This document shows positions 23,888-33,614 of a DNA stretch of 64,000 nucleotides, one piece after another. The first letter of the stretch is position 1, and the number at the start of each line of letters is the position of its first letter. Below the pieces are notes generated by a model. It did not search any database, was not told where the DNA came from, and saw nothing but the letters and a program-made list of their open reading frames with translations. The stretch lies in contig NZ_LBGV01000001.1 in assembly GCF_001274635.1 (NCBI RefSeq), positions 2,790,001-2,854,000 on the forward strand. Direction: 5' to 3'. A program made the position numbers and the translations under genes. The DNA is from Persicobacter sp. CCB-QB2 (GTDB lineage: Bacteria; Bacteroidota; Bacteroidia; Cytophagales; Cyclobacteriaceae).

Positions 23888-24628
23888 TTAGAAATAATAG
23901 GAAACCCCCATATTCAATTGCAATAAGCTAATTCTGAAATCGAAGTTCGAACGGGTGATTTCCGTCACTTCCTCATAGTTTTCCCTACCGGTTTCTTTGC
24001 TCACATTCAAGCCCAAAAGCCCCACAGAAACTTCAAAAGAAAAACCATCAGAGATAAAAGCCACCATACCGGGTTGAATCCCCAAGCCAATCTCATGAAA
24101 GTCCGTCAGTGATTTGTTGATTTCCGGACCTACCGTACTCACATTTAAACGCTTTCCGTTTTCATAATAAAAATTAGTTTGATTAAAAAGGGCAAATCTA
24201 CCCTGCCCGTCTAATGGCAAATAATTTCTGATGAAAGCCGTCGTCACGTAGGATTGATTCAGGGACTGCGCCAAAGTGTTATTGGGGTCTCCCTGAATGG
24301 TTCTTTCATTTTCACCCCGGTTATAGCCAAAGCCCAAGCCTACAGAAAAATTATCTTTTATAAAGTAACCTCCCAGCGCCCCCATGGAGAAATCATATTT
24401 CCGCTGATCTAAAACCGTCTGAATGATTTGATCCTCATTCTTGGCATTTCTGGTACTAAAAGAAAAAGTAAGGCCGGTATGAAATTGTCCCTTAGCCCTG
24501 TATTGATTAAAGTCTTCCGTGGCTAATTTCTCCCCGGGACTCAACTTCTCTGCCTTACCTTGCGCCAAGGCGATGTTAACCCCAAAGCCGAGCAGCAAGG
24601 CTAAGGTCAGGCGTAATTTGTTTAACAT
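23888..24628 (-). CDS. outer-membrane beta-barrel protein
   Basis: 246 residues. Signal peptide 1-22 (LTLALLLGFGVNIALAQG), then alternating strands rich in glycine and aromatics and a C-terminal strand ending in LLQLNMGVSYYF with the terminal phenylalanine used by the BAM machinery. The size fits an eight-stranded barrel of the OmpW/PorT-like type. It is the first gene of the unit with the PCMD lipoprotein. No substrate can be inferred. Confidence 0.8.
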   Translation of the reverse strand: MLNKLRLTLALLLGFGVNIALAQGKAEKLSPGEKLATEDFNQYRAKGQFHTGLTFSFSTRNAKNEDQIIQTVLDQRKYDFSMGALGGYFIKDNFSVGLGFGYNRGENERTIQGDPNNTLAQSLNQSYVTTAFIRNYLPLDGQGRFALFNQTNFYYENGKRLNVSTVGPEINKSLTDFHEIGLGIQPGMVAFISDGFSFEVSVGLLGLNVSKETGRENYEEVTEITRSNFDFRISLLQLNMGVSYYF

Positions 24629-24738
24629 GTAAAATAGAATTGGTTACTGATTGGTTCAGAAAAGAGTCAAGAAGGAGGGATTTTTAATATGGCTCAAATT
24701 TATAAGAATTTACTAAGCCAAACTATAACTTCAAAACA

Positions 24739-24775
24739 AAAAAAGCTCATCAAATTCAGACATCCGATGAGCTTT
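24739..24775 (-). terminator. terminator of hflX
   Basis: AAAGCTCATC pairs with GATGAGCTTT; on the minus strand it is followed by TTTTTTTGTTTTG and lies about 30 bases after the hflX stop. Confidence 0.8.
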
Positions 24776-24802
24776 CTATTGAAAAAAGATGATTTTTATG
24801 GG

Positions 24803-26065
24803 TTAGGACAGGTCAAAGTTTCCGCCCCACTCCCAGTCTTCTTTTTCATAATTCGGGAAAATTTCAAAATGGCGTTCTCTTACTTTTCTAAGCACTTCCT
24901 TCTTGAATTCATCCATATTCTTCTTCTTGGATGCGGAGATAAATACCGTGGTTTGCGCGTCTTTCCCATGATAAGTACGCTTCAGGCGTTCTATCAGATC
25001 CTCCTGTGGCTCCTCCTCATAGTCGGGGGCTTGCCCCATCTCTTCCAACATTCGACGTTCGTGTGCCTCCCTGCGCAATTGCTTTTCGTAAAGATCAATC
25101 TTATTGAAAACAAGCACTGTAGGTTTATCCGTCACCCCGATTTCTGCCAGGGTACGCTTCACCACATCAATATGCTCCTCAAAAGAGGCATGGGAGATGT
25201 CTACCACATGAATCAAAACATCCGCTTCTCGAATCTCATCCAAGGTGGACTTAAAACATTCTATCAGGGTGGTCGGCAACTTTCGGATGAACCCGACAGT
25301 ATCGGTCAACAGAAAGGGAATGCGGTCGATCACTACCTTTCTCACTGTGGAGTCCACCGTAGCAAACAGCTTGTTCTCTGCAAACACATCTGCCTTTGCT
25401 ACTGCCTGCATCAGCGTGGATTTCCCCACATTGGTATACCCCACCAAAGCCGCCCGCACCATGCGGTCACGGTTTTGTCGACGGGTTTGTGACTGCTTAT
25501 CAATCTTGCTCAGCTTATCCTTCAACAGGGATATGCGATGTTTAATGATTCGGCGGTCAGTCTCGAGTTCCGTCTCCCCGGGACCACGCATCCCGACCCC
25601 ACCTTTTTGTTTCTGAAGGTGCGTCCACATGCGCGTCAATCGCGGCAATACGTATTGGTACTGCGCCAATTCCACCTGCACCTTGGCCTGAGCCGTTTGA
25701 GCACGGATGGAGAAAATATTTAAAATCAACAGGCTTCGGTCCAGAATTTTACACTGAAAGTGATTTTCCAGATTTCGTACCTGCGAAGGCGAAAGGTCAT
25801 CATCAAAAATGACCATATCAATATCATAAGCCGTCACGTAGGCTTCAATTTCTTCCAGCTTACCCGAGCCTACATAGGTACGCTTATCCGGGTGATCCAG
25901 ATTCTGCACAAATTTCGCCTTTGTGATGGCGCCGGCCGTAGTGGCCAAAAATTCCAGCTCGTCCAGATATTCCTCCGTCTGTTCCGGGCGTTGTTGTCTG
26001 GTAGAGACTGCCACTAAAACAGCGGTTTCAATTTTGGCACTGGTGGTTATTGATTCTGCTTTCAT
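24803..26065 (-). CDS. hflX: ribosome-associated GTPase HflX
   Basis: 420 residues. The HflX N-terminal domain includes GPGETELETDRR (161-172); the GTPase domain follows with the P-loop GYTNVGKS (209-216), DTVGFIRKLP and the base-recognition NKID. HflX binds the large ribosomal subunit and splits stalled ribosomes under stress. It is monocistronic with a terminator after the gene. Confidence 0.95.
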   Translation of the reverse strand: MKAESITTSAKIETAVLVAVSTRQQRPEQTEEYLDELEFLATTAGAITKAKFVQNLDHPDKRTYVGSGKLEEIEAYVTAYDIDMVIFDDDLSPSQVRNLENHFQCKILDRSLLILNIFSIRAQTAQAKVQVELAQYQYVLPRLTRMWTHLQKQKGGVGMRGPGETELETDRRIIKHRISLLKDKLSKIDKQSQTRRQNRDRMVRAALVGYTNVGKSTLMQAVAKADVFAENKLFATVDSTVRKVVIDRIPFLLTDTVGFIRKLPTTLIECFKSTLDEIREADVLIHVVDISHASFEEHIDVVKRTLAEIGVTDKPTVLVFNKIDLYEKQLRREAHERRMLEEMGQAPDYEEEPQEDLIERLKRTYHGKDAQTTVFISASKKKNMDEFKKEVLRKVRERHFEIFPNYEKEDWEWGGNFDLS

Positions 26066-26181
26066 ATAATCTTTTCCTGCATGCTGCCGGAGCAGTAATG
26101 CGATAAAATCATGGTTGCTACTCGTTTAATGAAATAGCGGTGTATTTAAAACGGCGTCCCCATCATTTTATTTTTCTTTTC

Positions 26182-26523
26182 TTAAAGTTTGTCCAAATAC
26201 TTTGCCACAGCTTCAATTTCCTGCGGACTCAGTACATCTTCAAAGGCATTCATATCGCCTTTTCCTTTACGGATGATCTCTATGCGCTCTTCTATGGTCA
26301 TTTGAGTCTGGCTCAAATCCGCAGAATTGTACATTCCTTTCTTACCATCCCAACCATGACAGGTATTACAGGCCGCTTTTCGATAAGCTTTTTTGCCCGG
26401 ATCTACCTGTGCCACTTTTTTGGGCGCTTCCTGTTTTTGCTGGCTTTCTTTTTGCTCACTCCCGCCACAAGCACTTACCAGCACTATCATTAGGGCCAAA
26501 AGGCCGAAGACTAAATTCTTCAT
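26182..26523 (-). CDS. class I cytochrome c lipoprotein
   Basis: 113 residues. Lipobox VLVSAC (C19), a charged linker, then a single heme-binding motif CNTCH (52-56) and a likely axial methionine M91 in KGDMNAFEDVLSP, which fits the small mono-heme cytochrome c fold ending in EIEAVAKYLDKL. It is a periplasm-facing electron carrier. The membrane-protein gene 26602-26958 lies upstream on the same strand and may be co-transcribed. Confidence 0.88.
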   Translation of the reverse strand: MKNLVFGLLALMIVLVSACGGSEQKESQQKQEAPKKVAQVDPGKKAYRKAACNTCHGWDGKKGMYNSADLSQTQMTIEERIEIIRKGKGDMNAFEDVLSPQEIEAVAKYLDKL

Positions 26524-26601
26524 GATTCCTATAGGTTTAAAATAGCAAAAGGGTAGGCCTTTAATAGACTTACCCTGCTGCTTTCATTAGGTTATTTTCA
26601 A

Positions 26602-26958
26602 TTATACGTTACCGTAGTGCAGCAACATATAAAGTAAAAGCAATGTAAATGAACCAGCCGATATACCGGCCAGCACTGCATTCTTCTTTCGAAAACCGAT
26701 GATTCCCAGCGGAGTTCCTACCAGAACGATCGCCAACTTCAAAAAGAATAGGTGATTCCCAAATAAGCCGGAGGCCATCCATAAGTATAATCCTGTAAGC
26801 AAGACTAATGTCCCCAGTATCATGTCGGCTACTTTTGTTTTAGCGCGGAGCGCATCCACTTTTTGCGGAGCCGCCAGCATCATCACAAATTTAAAGACAA
26901 TCCAAAGGGTAAAAAGGATGACTACAGTCGTATGTAAATGCTTTATTCCTGTAAGCAT
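26602..26958 (-). CDS. four-helix membrane protein, SirB-like
   Basis: 118 residues with four hydrophobic segments (about 9-29, 44-62, 70-88 and 96-114). The N-terminus GIKHLHTTVVILFTLWIVFKF, with histidines H7 and H9 at the head of the first helix, resembles the SirB family and related heme-type four-helix proteins. No function is established. It precedes the cytochrome c gene on the same strand, so a redox role is possible but only inferred. Confidence 0.6.
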   Translation of the reverse strand: MLTGIKHLHTTVVILFTLWIVFKFVMMLAAPQKVDALRAKTKVADMILGTLVLLTGLYLWMASGLFGNHLFFLKLAIVLVGTPLGIIGFRKKNAVLAGISAGSFTLLLLYMLLHYGNV

Positions 26959-27016
26959 AAGGGTTGTGGTTATGATTGTAAGGTTTTTGTTGCTCCTTGG
27001 AGCATTGATTGTTATG

Positions 27017-27024
27017 CAAATATA
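27017..27024 (-). promoter_or_regulatory. -7 promoter box for the SirB-like/cytochrome c unit
   Basis: TATATTTG on the minus strand, an exact consensus, 58 bases before the ATG. Confidence 0.55.
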
Positions 27025-27078
27025 TTACAATCCCTACATAATCCGTAGCAGGCAGGAAAAAATCGTAATCCGATAATT

Positions 27079-27894
27079 CTATAATCGCATAGGCTTGGCG
27101 TGTTGCCCTAAAAATGCCAAAGCCTCTTCATTAAAAAAGGCCGGCGCCTCCACATTACAAACATGCCCACAATCTTGTGCCACCTTCAATAGCGAATTAG
27201 AATGCCGTGCGACCATTTCCTTTACCGGCTGCAGGAACATATGATCCTGCGCACCCATAATGTAAAGGATAGGGGTTTTGATTTCCTTTTCTCCAAAAAG
27301 CTTCAGCAGCGGATTCACCTCATTGGTCAGCTTAAACCAGCGAAGAAATTCTTTTTGTGCCAACTTTCGGGCTTCCCTAATAAATAAGTTTCTGGACTCC
27401 TTATGATTGTTTTGTGGCATAATGATAAATGCCAAAATGGAATACAACCACATATAAGGTACAAAGCGTTTGGTCCATTCGGCTATGCGAATCAAAAATC
27501 GACTGCTCAGCTTCAGTCGGGTTACTGCGCCCCCCATAATCATGCTGGTGACCATTTCCGGTCGAATTTCAGCAATGGTTCTGATGACAATCGTCCCTAA
27601 GGAAATACCGACAAAATGCGCCTGCTTCAATCCAAGATGATCCATCAGCCTGATCACATCCTCGGCCACACTATTAAAAGTGTATTGCGTATCTACCAAA
27701 TTCTGAATAATCTCCTTGGATTGTCCGTGTCCCCGCAGGTCTAATAATAGAACATTATATTGTTTTTTAAACTCCCGCAACTGCTTGAACCAGATGGAAG
27801 AACTTCCCCCGGCTCCATGCACAAAGACCACCCAATCGTGTTGATCTGAAAGTTTAAATATTTTATGATGTAATAAAGCGCTCTTCTCCCTCAT
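27079..27894 (-). CDS. alpha/beta hydrolase
   Basis: 271 residues with the standard alpha/beta hydrolase order: oxyanion loop HGAGGSSS (26-33), DLRGHGQS, nucleophile elbow GISLG with S98, acid D217 in GAQDHMF and H244 in CGHVCNVEA. There is no signal peptide. The catalytic triad is complete, but the substrate (ester, lactone or peroxide) cannot be read from sequence. It stands alone, with no obvious operon partner. Confidence 0.88.
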   Translation of the reverse strand: MREKSALLHHKIFKLSDQHDWVVFVHGAGGSSSIWFKQLREFKKQYNVLLLDLRGHGQSKEIIQNLVDTQYTFNSVAEDVIRLMDHLGLKQAHFVGISLGTIVIRTIAEIRPEMVTSMIMGGAVTRLKLSSRFLIRIAEWTKRFVPYMWLYSILAFIIMPQNNHKESRNLFIREARKLAQKEFLRWFKLTNEVNPLLKLFGEKEIKTPILYIMGAQDHMFLQPVKEMVARHSNSLLKVAQDCGHVCNVEAPAFFNEEALAFLGQHAKPMRL

Positions 27895-28053
27895 ACAATT
27901 TTGCTGTTAAAACACCGGTCAGTGAATAACTCTTAGACCACTGCCTGCCTTATTTGTAACAGTTCGTTAACGCTTTTTGCCGAAAAAAATTAACATTCTT
28001 CCAAAAAGCATTCGCTTCAATGGACATTTCGGACAAACAACGTCAATGTATGT

Positions 28054-28836
28054 TTAAAAGGGAAAAAACTCCGTACTTACCGCAATCAGGGAACCTAAAA
28101 GCATTGCTCCAAAGCCTTTCCAGCTTTTATGCGCTTTCCCCGTATTTTCAAAGAAAATAGTACTGGAAATATGTAAAAAGCTACCGGTTACCAAGGCAGA
28201 GATCCATCTCAGGTGTTCATCCTCCACCCAGCTGGCATCCCCTAATGCATGCGCCATCAACGCCCCCACCGGAGAGGCCGCCGCAAACAACAGCAAGATG
28301 ACAATGGTGCGGTTCTTCATGGTTTTTCCATGATTCAGCAAAGCGGTTAAAGCAAATGCCGCCGGTAATTTATGAAGCATAATTCCCAGCAATAGGTTAT
28401 TGCCGTGATAATGCCCGTGAGATAACTCATGCCCGCTTAAAGCTCCATGGCCTAGCATTGCCCCTTCCAGAATAGAGTGAATCCCCAAACCAATCAATAA
28501 CACCCAGGGGGACAGCTTATCCTGATGACCATGCCCACCAGAAGCATGAAAATGTCCGTGTTCTATCCCTCCGGAAAGTTTTTCCAAAATTACCTGAACG
28601 AAAAAGCCCATCAGAATCAAGCCTCCTAATAAGGTTTCATCCATCAGGCTGTGATCATGGCCGGCATCAAAATGGAATAATTCCGGAATTTGGTGCACCA
28701 CCGTGAGGGCAAATAAGTAGCCTCCGGCAAAATTGAGTATTTCTCTAAAATCAGGTTTGAACTTTTTAGAAATCCAAGGTTGGGCGAGCCCCGCTAAAAG
28801 CGTAGCAAAAAAGAGAACCGATAAGGTTAGCCACAT
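28054..28836 (-). CDS. ZIP-family metal transporter
   Basis: 260 residues with about eight membrane segments. It has the ZIP signature helix SILEGAMLGHG and the HKLPAAFALT segment, whose H, E and N/H residues bind the metal. A histidine-rich loop is present near residues 93-105 (HGHFHASGGHGH). Such transporters bring zinc or related divalent metals into the cytoplasm. It is transcribed alone. Confidence 0.88.
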   Translation of the reverse strand: MWLTLSVLFFATLLAGLAQPWISKKFKPDFREILNFAGGYLFALTVVHQIPELFHFDAGHDHSLMDETLLGGLILMGFFVQVILEKLSGGIEHGHFHASGGHGHQDKLSPWVLLIGLGIHSILEGAMLGHGALSGHELSHGHYHGNNLLLGIMLHKLPAAFALTALLNHGKTMKNRTIVILLLFAAASPVGALMAHALGDASWVEDEHLRWISALVTGSFLHISSTIFFENTGKAHKSWKGFGAMLLGSLIAVSTEFFPF

Positions 28837-29011
28837 ATATAATTAATCCTAAAATCCTGTTTATCGCAACAAGGTGGCAAGTTAAGGGAATTTTATGAAA
28901 TCATATTCATTAAAATAAAGATTCCTTTAGCCGAATGGCGCACAGTCCGCAGCAGTAAACTAAAGCAATATTCTTATTTACTGATCATTAAAGCTGTTTT
29001 TTTGATTTTTT

Positions 29012-29138
29012 TAAGCCGGATTATTCCTGCTTAAATCCTCCTTAGCTACAAGGCCGGAAAAATGAAGGAATTTTCCCTATTACATTTTTTTCCGAGGCAG
29101 CAGAGGAATGAGGCTTTAAGCGTAATCCGTCATGGTTA
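29012..29138 (+). repeat. 220-bp TIR repeat, copy 4 (internally deleted)
   Basis: About 127 bp: starts TAAGCCGGATTATTCCTGC and ends near TAATCCGTCATGGTTA. The core is recognisable (GGAATTTTCCCTATTACATT), but about 95 bases of the right half are missing. Confidence 0.75.
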
Positions 29139-29148
29139 AAGTCTCCAG

Positions 29149-29895
29149 TTAAGGTCTCCTGGCCACAAATATCATCCGGTCAGACTTTTGGGCATCATAT
29201 TCATTAAGGTAATAATCCCCGTAAACCTGCTGCACCTCTAAACCCGCCGCTTCAAAATATTGGATAAATTCTTTCTTGGAAATGGCTTTCACTCTCTCCT
29301 GAAAGTGAAAAGGACGATTCTCATCCTCGAACCAGATATCCTTCACAATAAAATTCTGATCGTCTACCTGTCGGGTAATACAGAAATTAATCTCCTCCAC
29401 GGTCTTACGTTCCCGACCCACCAAATTGCTGATCACTTTTTCCGGATTCAAAAAATCCAAGACAAAAACACCCCCTTTTTTCAAAGCTTGTGCTGCACTT
29501 TCAATGGCCTGCTGATTTTGTTGTTCTTCTGCGAAATAACCAAAGGAAGTAAAAAGGTTCAGCACATAATCAAATTGCTTCACGCCCTCCGCGAATACCT
29601 TGCGCATGTCATGGATATAAAAATGCAAGTGACTATTTCCGGACTGCCGGGCAGCTTCCACATTTTGGGCGGAAAGATCCAGACCGACCACATCGAAACC
29701 CAATTTATTTAAATAGATACTGTGCCGCCCTTTTCCACAGGCCAAATCCATCACTTTTGCTTGCTTTGGAAAAGCCAGTTTTTCCACCAGTCGACTGATG
29801 AATTGTTGGGCTTCGGTATAATCCCGGTCTTTGTATAAAATATGGTAATAAGGAGAATCAAACCATTCTCCAAACCATTCTTTTTTTGTTGTCAT
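29149..29895 (-). CDS. class I SAM-dependent methyltransferase
   Basis: 248 residues from ATG 29895 (MTTKKEWFGEWFDSPYYHIL), preferred over an ATG 33 bases upstream because this start matches the family N-terminus. Motif I is VMDLACGKGRHS (48-59), followed by DVVGLDLSAQNVE (motif post I) and DYVLNLFTSFGYF (motif II). It transfers a methyl group from SAM to an unknown small substrate, probably in the cytoplasm. It lies alone downstream of apbE. Confidence 0.85.
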   Translation of the reverse strand: MTTKKEWFGEWFDSPYYHILYKDRDYTEAQQFISRLVEKLAFPKQAKVMDLACGKGRHSIYLNKLGFDVVGLDLSAQNVEAARQSGNSHLHFYIHDMRKVFAEGVKQFDYVLNLFTSFGYFAEEQQNQQAIESAAQALKKGGVFVLDFLNPEKVISNLVGRERKTVEEINFCITRQVDDQNFIVKDIWFEDENRPFHFQERVKAISKKEFIQYFEAAGLEVQQVYGDYYLNEYDAQKSDRMIFVARRP

Positions 29896-29997
29896 CCTTG
29901 AAACTGTCATAGAACAATTCTCTGGCAATAAGTAAGCTATTCCAATAAATATCCCCCATGGGAATTTATCAATTAAATTTTTAAGAATATTATCCTT

Positions 29998-31086
29998 TTA
30001 TCGAATGTTGACCATGGCTTTTTCAGCACCCTTGGTCGCATAAATCTTCATTTTTCCTTCTTCATCGGAATAAATCAAATACCCCTCCAAATCAGGCTGG
30101 CTTTCCAGTATAGCAATGGATTTCTCTACTCCCATCACCATAAAAGCCGTTGCGTAGGCATCTGCCAGCATGCAGTTTGGCGCCAAAACCGTCGCACTGA
30201 GTAGACTCCTTTGCACCGGATAACCCGTCTTTGGATCAATGGTATGGGCATATTTCACCCCATTTTCCACATAGTAATTGCGGTAATTTCCACTGGTGGC
30301 CATCCCCTGATTTTCCACTTTTATAGCGGCATACAATTGACGCTTAACGCCCCGTTCAGCTAATTCTTCTGACGTTAGGGGCTCATCAATCCCGATAACC
30401 CATGGCATATTTTTATCGCTCAATCCATGGCAAACTACTTCACCACCAATCTCTACCATTAAATGCTCCACCCCCTGTGCTTTTAAATAATCAGCAACTA
30501 CGTCCACACCATAACCTTTGGCCAAAGCGTTAACGTTCAGCTGTACTTCCGGGCGTTCTTTTTTTACCTCTTCCTGATCAAATACAATGGAGGGAAAGTC
30601 CAGCAATGCCAATAAACTATCCACCTTTGCCTGGCTCATCGTCGTACGGTCCCCGGCACCAAAGCCCCAGGCTTTTGCCAGAGGACCAATAGTAGGATCA
30701 AATGCCCCGTCTGTTATTTCATAGACCTCTTTGGAAGCCTCTAATACCGGATAAAAATAAGGACTTTTATATTTCAGCGCCTGCTCCCGGTTAAACTGTG
30801 AAATCTCGGAATCAGGGATATAAGTAGAAAGTGCCTGATTAAAATCCAAAAGCACGGAGTCTACCTGCTGTTTATAATTACGCTGGCCCTCATCCAAATA
30901 CTTGATATGATAGGTGGTACCCATGGTGTTTCCCTCAAAATAGACCAGTTTGGAAGCGTTCTCTGCCAAATCCTGACCATATTTTCGCTCGCGATATTGC
31001 TGAACGGCAAACATAAGCCCCAATAACACAATGGGGTATATTAATGATTTGGTATTAAAGCGTGGTCGGTTTCCTTGATTACTCAT
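29998..31086 (-). CDS. apbE: FAD:protein FMN transferase
   Basis: 362 residues from ATG 31086; an upstream ATG at 31104 overlaps the promoter box region. One N-terminal anchor (about 16-32) precedes the ApbE domain. Landmarks: the start EGNTMGTTYHIKY, then NVNALAKGYGVDVVADYL, MVEIGGEVVCHG and AHTIDPKTGYPV. The enzyme attaches FMN covalently to flavoproteins outside the membrane, for example subunits of Nqr- or Rnf-type complexes. No such target lies nearby. Confidence 0.93.
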   Translation of the reverse strand: MSNQGNRPRFNTKSLIYPIVLLGLMFAVQQYRERKYGQDLAENASKLVYFEGNTMGTTYHIKYLDEGQRNYKQQVDSVLLDFNQALSTYIPDSEISQFNREQALKYKSPYFYPVLEASKEVYEITDGAFDPTIGPLAKAWGFGAGDRTTMSQAKVDSLLALLDFPSIVFDQEEVKKERPEVQLNVNALAKGYGVDVVADYLKAQGVEHLMVEIGGEVVCHGLSDKNMPWVIGIDEPLTSEELAERGVKRQLYAAIKVENQGMATSGNYRNYYVENGVKYAHTIDPKTGYPVQRSLLSATVLAPNCMLADAYATAFMVMGVEKSIAILESQPDLEGYLIYSDEEGKMKIYATKGAEKAMVNIR

Positions 31087-31106
31087 GATTATTAACAATT
31101 TCACTG

Positions 31107-31114
31107 CAAAAATA
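31107..31114 (-). promoter_or_regulatory. -7 promoter box for apbE
   Basis: TATTTTTG on the minus strand (TAnnTTTG), 20 bases before the ATG at 31086. Confidence 0.6.
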
Positions 31115-31256
31115 AGGGCTTATTGTCCTGATTCCCAAAAAGCATGACTTTTGTTGTGAATTTATTGCCTGTATTCCCCAAAATCAGAAAAATAGAGGGA
31201 GGAAAAAGAAAGCAAAAACCATATTCGCCAAAAAAATGTCATAATTTCCGCCACTC

Positions 31257-31290
31257 TTGATGGATAAATTTTTCCTAATCCTTATTTTTG
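31257..31290 (+). promoter_or_regulatory. ruvB promoter, -33 TTG and -7 TATTTTTG
   Basis: TTG at 31257-31259 and TATTTTTG at 31283-31290 with a 23-base gap; 66 bases before the ruvB ATG. Divergent from the apbE promoter. Confidence 0.6.
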
Positions 31291-31356
31291 CGCCATCCAT
31301 ATTTTGGATAACTTCGATTTGAAGCGAAAACATTTGTTGAATTAAGGCCAGAACGC

Positions 31357-32391
31357 ATGCGCGAAGACTATTTAAGCGGAGACGAAGAACACTTAAGTCC
31401 CAAAGAGAAAGAATTTGAGAAGGCGCTTCGACCGCTAAGCTTTGCCGATTTTACCGGGCAGGAGAAGGTTTTGGAAAACCTGAAGGTCTTCGTTAGCGCT
31501 GCTAAAAAACGTAACGAGCCATTGGATCATGTGCTTTTACACGGCCCTCCGGGCTTAGGAAAAACCACCCTATCGCACATCATCGCCAATGAACTGGGCT
31601 CCAACATTAAGGTCACTTCCGGGCCTGTTTTAGACAAGCCCTCTGATTTGGCAGGCCTGCTTACTAATCTGGAGGAGCATGATGTACTATTCATCGATGA
31701 AATTCACCGATTAAATCCGGTGGTAGAAGAATACCTGTATTCCGCTATGGAGGATTATAAAATCGACATCATGCTTGATTCCGGACCTAATGCACGCACT
31801 GTGCAGATTGGCCTGAACCCATTCACGCTTATTGGCGCCACCACCCGCTCCGGTTTACTTACCGCTCCACTGAGAGCGCGCTTTGGTATCAATGCCCGCC
31901 TGCAATATTACGATGCCCAGCTGCTGACCAAGATCGTGGAGCGCTCCTGTCATTTGTTAGGGACTCCTATTGATGAGGAAGGCTCCTACGAAATTGCCCG
32001 TAGAAGCCGGGGGACCCCAAGGATTGCCAACAACCTGTTGCGCCGCACCCGAGACTTTGCTGATATTAAGGGAGATGGAAACATCAATATGGACATTGCC
32101 CAAATGGCATTGGAAGCCCTGGACGTAGACCATAATGGTCTGGACGAAATGGACAACCGCATTCTGAGCACCATCATCGAAAAATTCAAAGGAGGACCGG
32201 TAGGCATTAGCACCATTGCCACCGCTGTGGGAGAAGAGGCAGAAACTATTGAGGAAGTTTATGAGCCATTCCTGATTCAGGAAGGTTATATTAAGAGAAC
32301 TTCCCGAGGACGGGAATGCACCCTACTAGCCTATGAACATTTAGGGATCAGCCCACAACAAGACGCTACACAGGGATCATTATTTGGATAA
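31357..32391 (+). CDS. ruvB: Holliday junction branch-migration helicase RuvB
   Basis: 344 residues. AAA+ motor of the RuvABC resolvasome. Walker A GPPGLGKT (63-70), Walker B DEIH (114-117), sensor 1 IGATTRSG, and the C-terminal winged helix with [13 protein letters not shown] are all present. The next gene, queG, begins 9 bases after the stop, so both are probably co-transcribed. Confidence 0.97.
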   Translation: MREDYLSGDEEHLSPKEKEFEKALRPLSFADFTGQEKVLENLKVFVSAAKKRNEPLDHVLLHGPPGLGKTTLSHIIANELGSNIKVTSGPVLDKPSDLAGLLTNLEEHDVLFIDEIHRLNPVVEEYLYSAMEDYKIDIMLDSGPNARTVQIGLNPFTLIGATTRSGLLTAPLRARFGINARLQYYDAQLLTKIVERSCHLLGTPIDEEGSYEIARRSRGTPRIANNLLRRTRDFADIKGDGNINMDIAQMALEALDVDHNGLDEMDNRILSTIIEKFKGGPVGISTIATAVGEEAETIEEVYEPFLIQEGYIKRTSRGRECTLLAYEHLGISPQQDATQGSLFG

Positions 32392-32400
32392 TATTCAGCT

Positions 32401-33330
32401 TTGAACAATACGGCAGCACATACCGCCATCCTAAAAGAGGAGGCAAAAAGACTAGGATTTAATTTTGTAGGCATTGCCCGGGCAGATTTTTTAGAAGAAG
32501 AAGCCCGCCCACTGGAACAATGGCTAAAAAATGGCTACCAGGGAAAAATGCAATACCTGGAAAATCATTTTGACAAAAGACTGGACCCCCGAAAATTAGT
32601 CGAGGGGGCAAAATCAGTGGTTTCTTTAGTCTATAATTATTTCCCTCAGGAAGATTTGGCCCAGGCTGGAGCATATAAAATTGCCAAATATGCCTATGGG
32701 AAAGATTACCATTTCATCATTAAAGACAAGCTAAAGGAGTTGATTTCCCAACTACAGGAGCGAATTGGGGAAATTGATGGACGGGCTTTTGTGGATTCTG
32801 CTCCGGTAATGGAAAGACAATGGGCGCAGAAATCAGGTTTGGGCTGGATTGGAAAAAACAGTTTGCTGCTCAATCGCCAAATGGGAAGTTTTTTCTTTTT
32901 AGCCGAACTCATCATTGATCTGGAACTGGAACCGGATGTGCCCCTGGCCAAAGATTATTGTGGCAGCTGCACCCGATGCATTGATGCCTGCCCAACTGAC
33001 GCCATCACCCAGGCGGGCGTTGTTGATGGCAGCAAATGCATTTCCTACCTCACCATTGAGCTTAAAGATAGTATCCCGGACACCTTCAAAGGACAGATGG
33101 AAAACTGGATTTTTGGTTGTGATATTTGCCAGGACGTGTGCCCATGGAATCGATTTTCTAAACCTCATCAGGAAAATCAGTTTTATCCACATCCTGCCCT
33201 GAAAGATATGCACAACAGGGACTGGGAAGAACTAAGCCGGGAGCTCTTCAATGAAATATTCCGAAAATCAGCGGTAAAACGCACAAAATTAGAGGGTTTA
33301 AAACGAAACATTTCTTTTATAAAGGAGTAG
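32401..33330 (+). CDS. queG: epoxyqueuosine reductase, TTG start
   Basis: 309 residues. The final step of queuosine synthesis in tRNA, a cobalamin-dependent enzyme. Two 4Fe-4S clusters: [12 protein letters not shown] (C187, C190, C193, C197) and CDICQDVCP (C240, C243, C247) plus C213. D132 in [10 protein letters not shown] corresponds to the proposed catalytic acid. The start is TTG 32401, in frame after the ruvB stop with no ATG until residue 50, a position inside the conserved domain. It ends just before the DnaA-box cluster. Confidence 0.93.
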   Translation: MNNTAAHTAILKEEAKRLGFNFVGIARADFLEEEARPLEQWLKNGYQGKMQYLENHFDKRLDPRKLVEGAKSVVSLVYNYFPQEDLAQAGAYKIAKYAYGKDYHFIIKDKLKELISQLQERIGEIDGRAFVDSAPVMERQWAQKSGLGWIGKNSLLLNRQMGSFFFLAELIIDLELEPDVPLAKDYCGSCTRCIDACPTDAITQAGVVDGSKCISYLTIELKDSIPDTFKGQMENWIFGCDICQDVCPWNRFSKPHQENQFYPHPALKDMHNRDWEELSRELFNEIFRKSAVKRTKLEGLKRNISFIKE

Positions 33331-33614
33331 CCACACGCTCAAATTCGCCCTTTTAGCTTTCCAATCTTCACACTTATCCACCAAAATAGTGGATTGTGGA
33401 AAACTATTGTGGAAAAGTTGGGCAAAATCCGCCATTACCCACACTTTTCTCCTGAATTTTTAGATTTTCGCCAATTTTTCGTCTAAAAATCGAACTTTCT
33501 GAAGTTTAGATGTGGATAACTGGTATACGAACTTTGATTTTCGAACTCTCAACTTCTTAAGTGTGGATAAATAAGCCGTGATCTATAATTTTCGAAATAG
33601 CATTTAAGCAGAAT
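33331..33614. other. candidate chromosomal replication origin (DnaA-box cluster)
   Basis: Within about 200 bases lie six DnaA-box-like 9-mers: TTATCCACC 33374, TGTGGAAAA 33395, TGTGGAAAA 33408, TTACCCACA 33435, and two perfect boxes TGTGGATAA at 33511 and 33562 (TTATCCACA on the other strand). AT-rich sequence and three CGAACTTT-like repeats (33491, 33528, 33542) sit among them. The gene-strand bias changes over the same region. No dnaA gene is present, which is common for Bacteroidota origins. Cluster and repeats are seen directly; origin function is inference. Confidence 0.6.
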
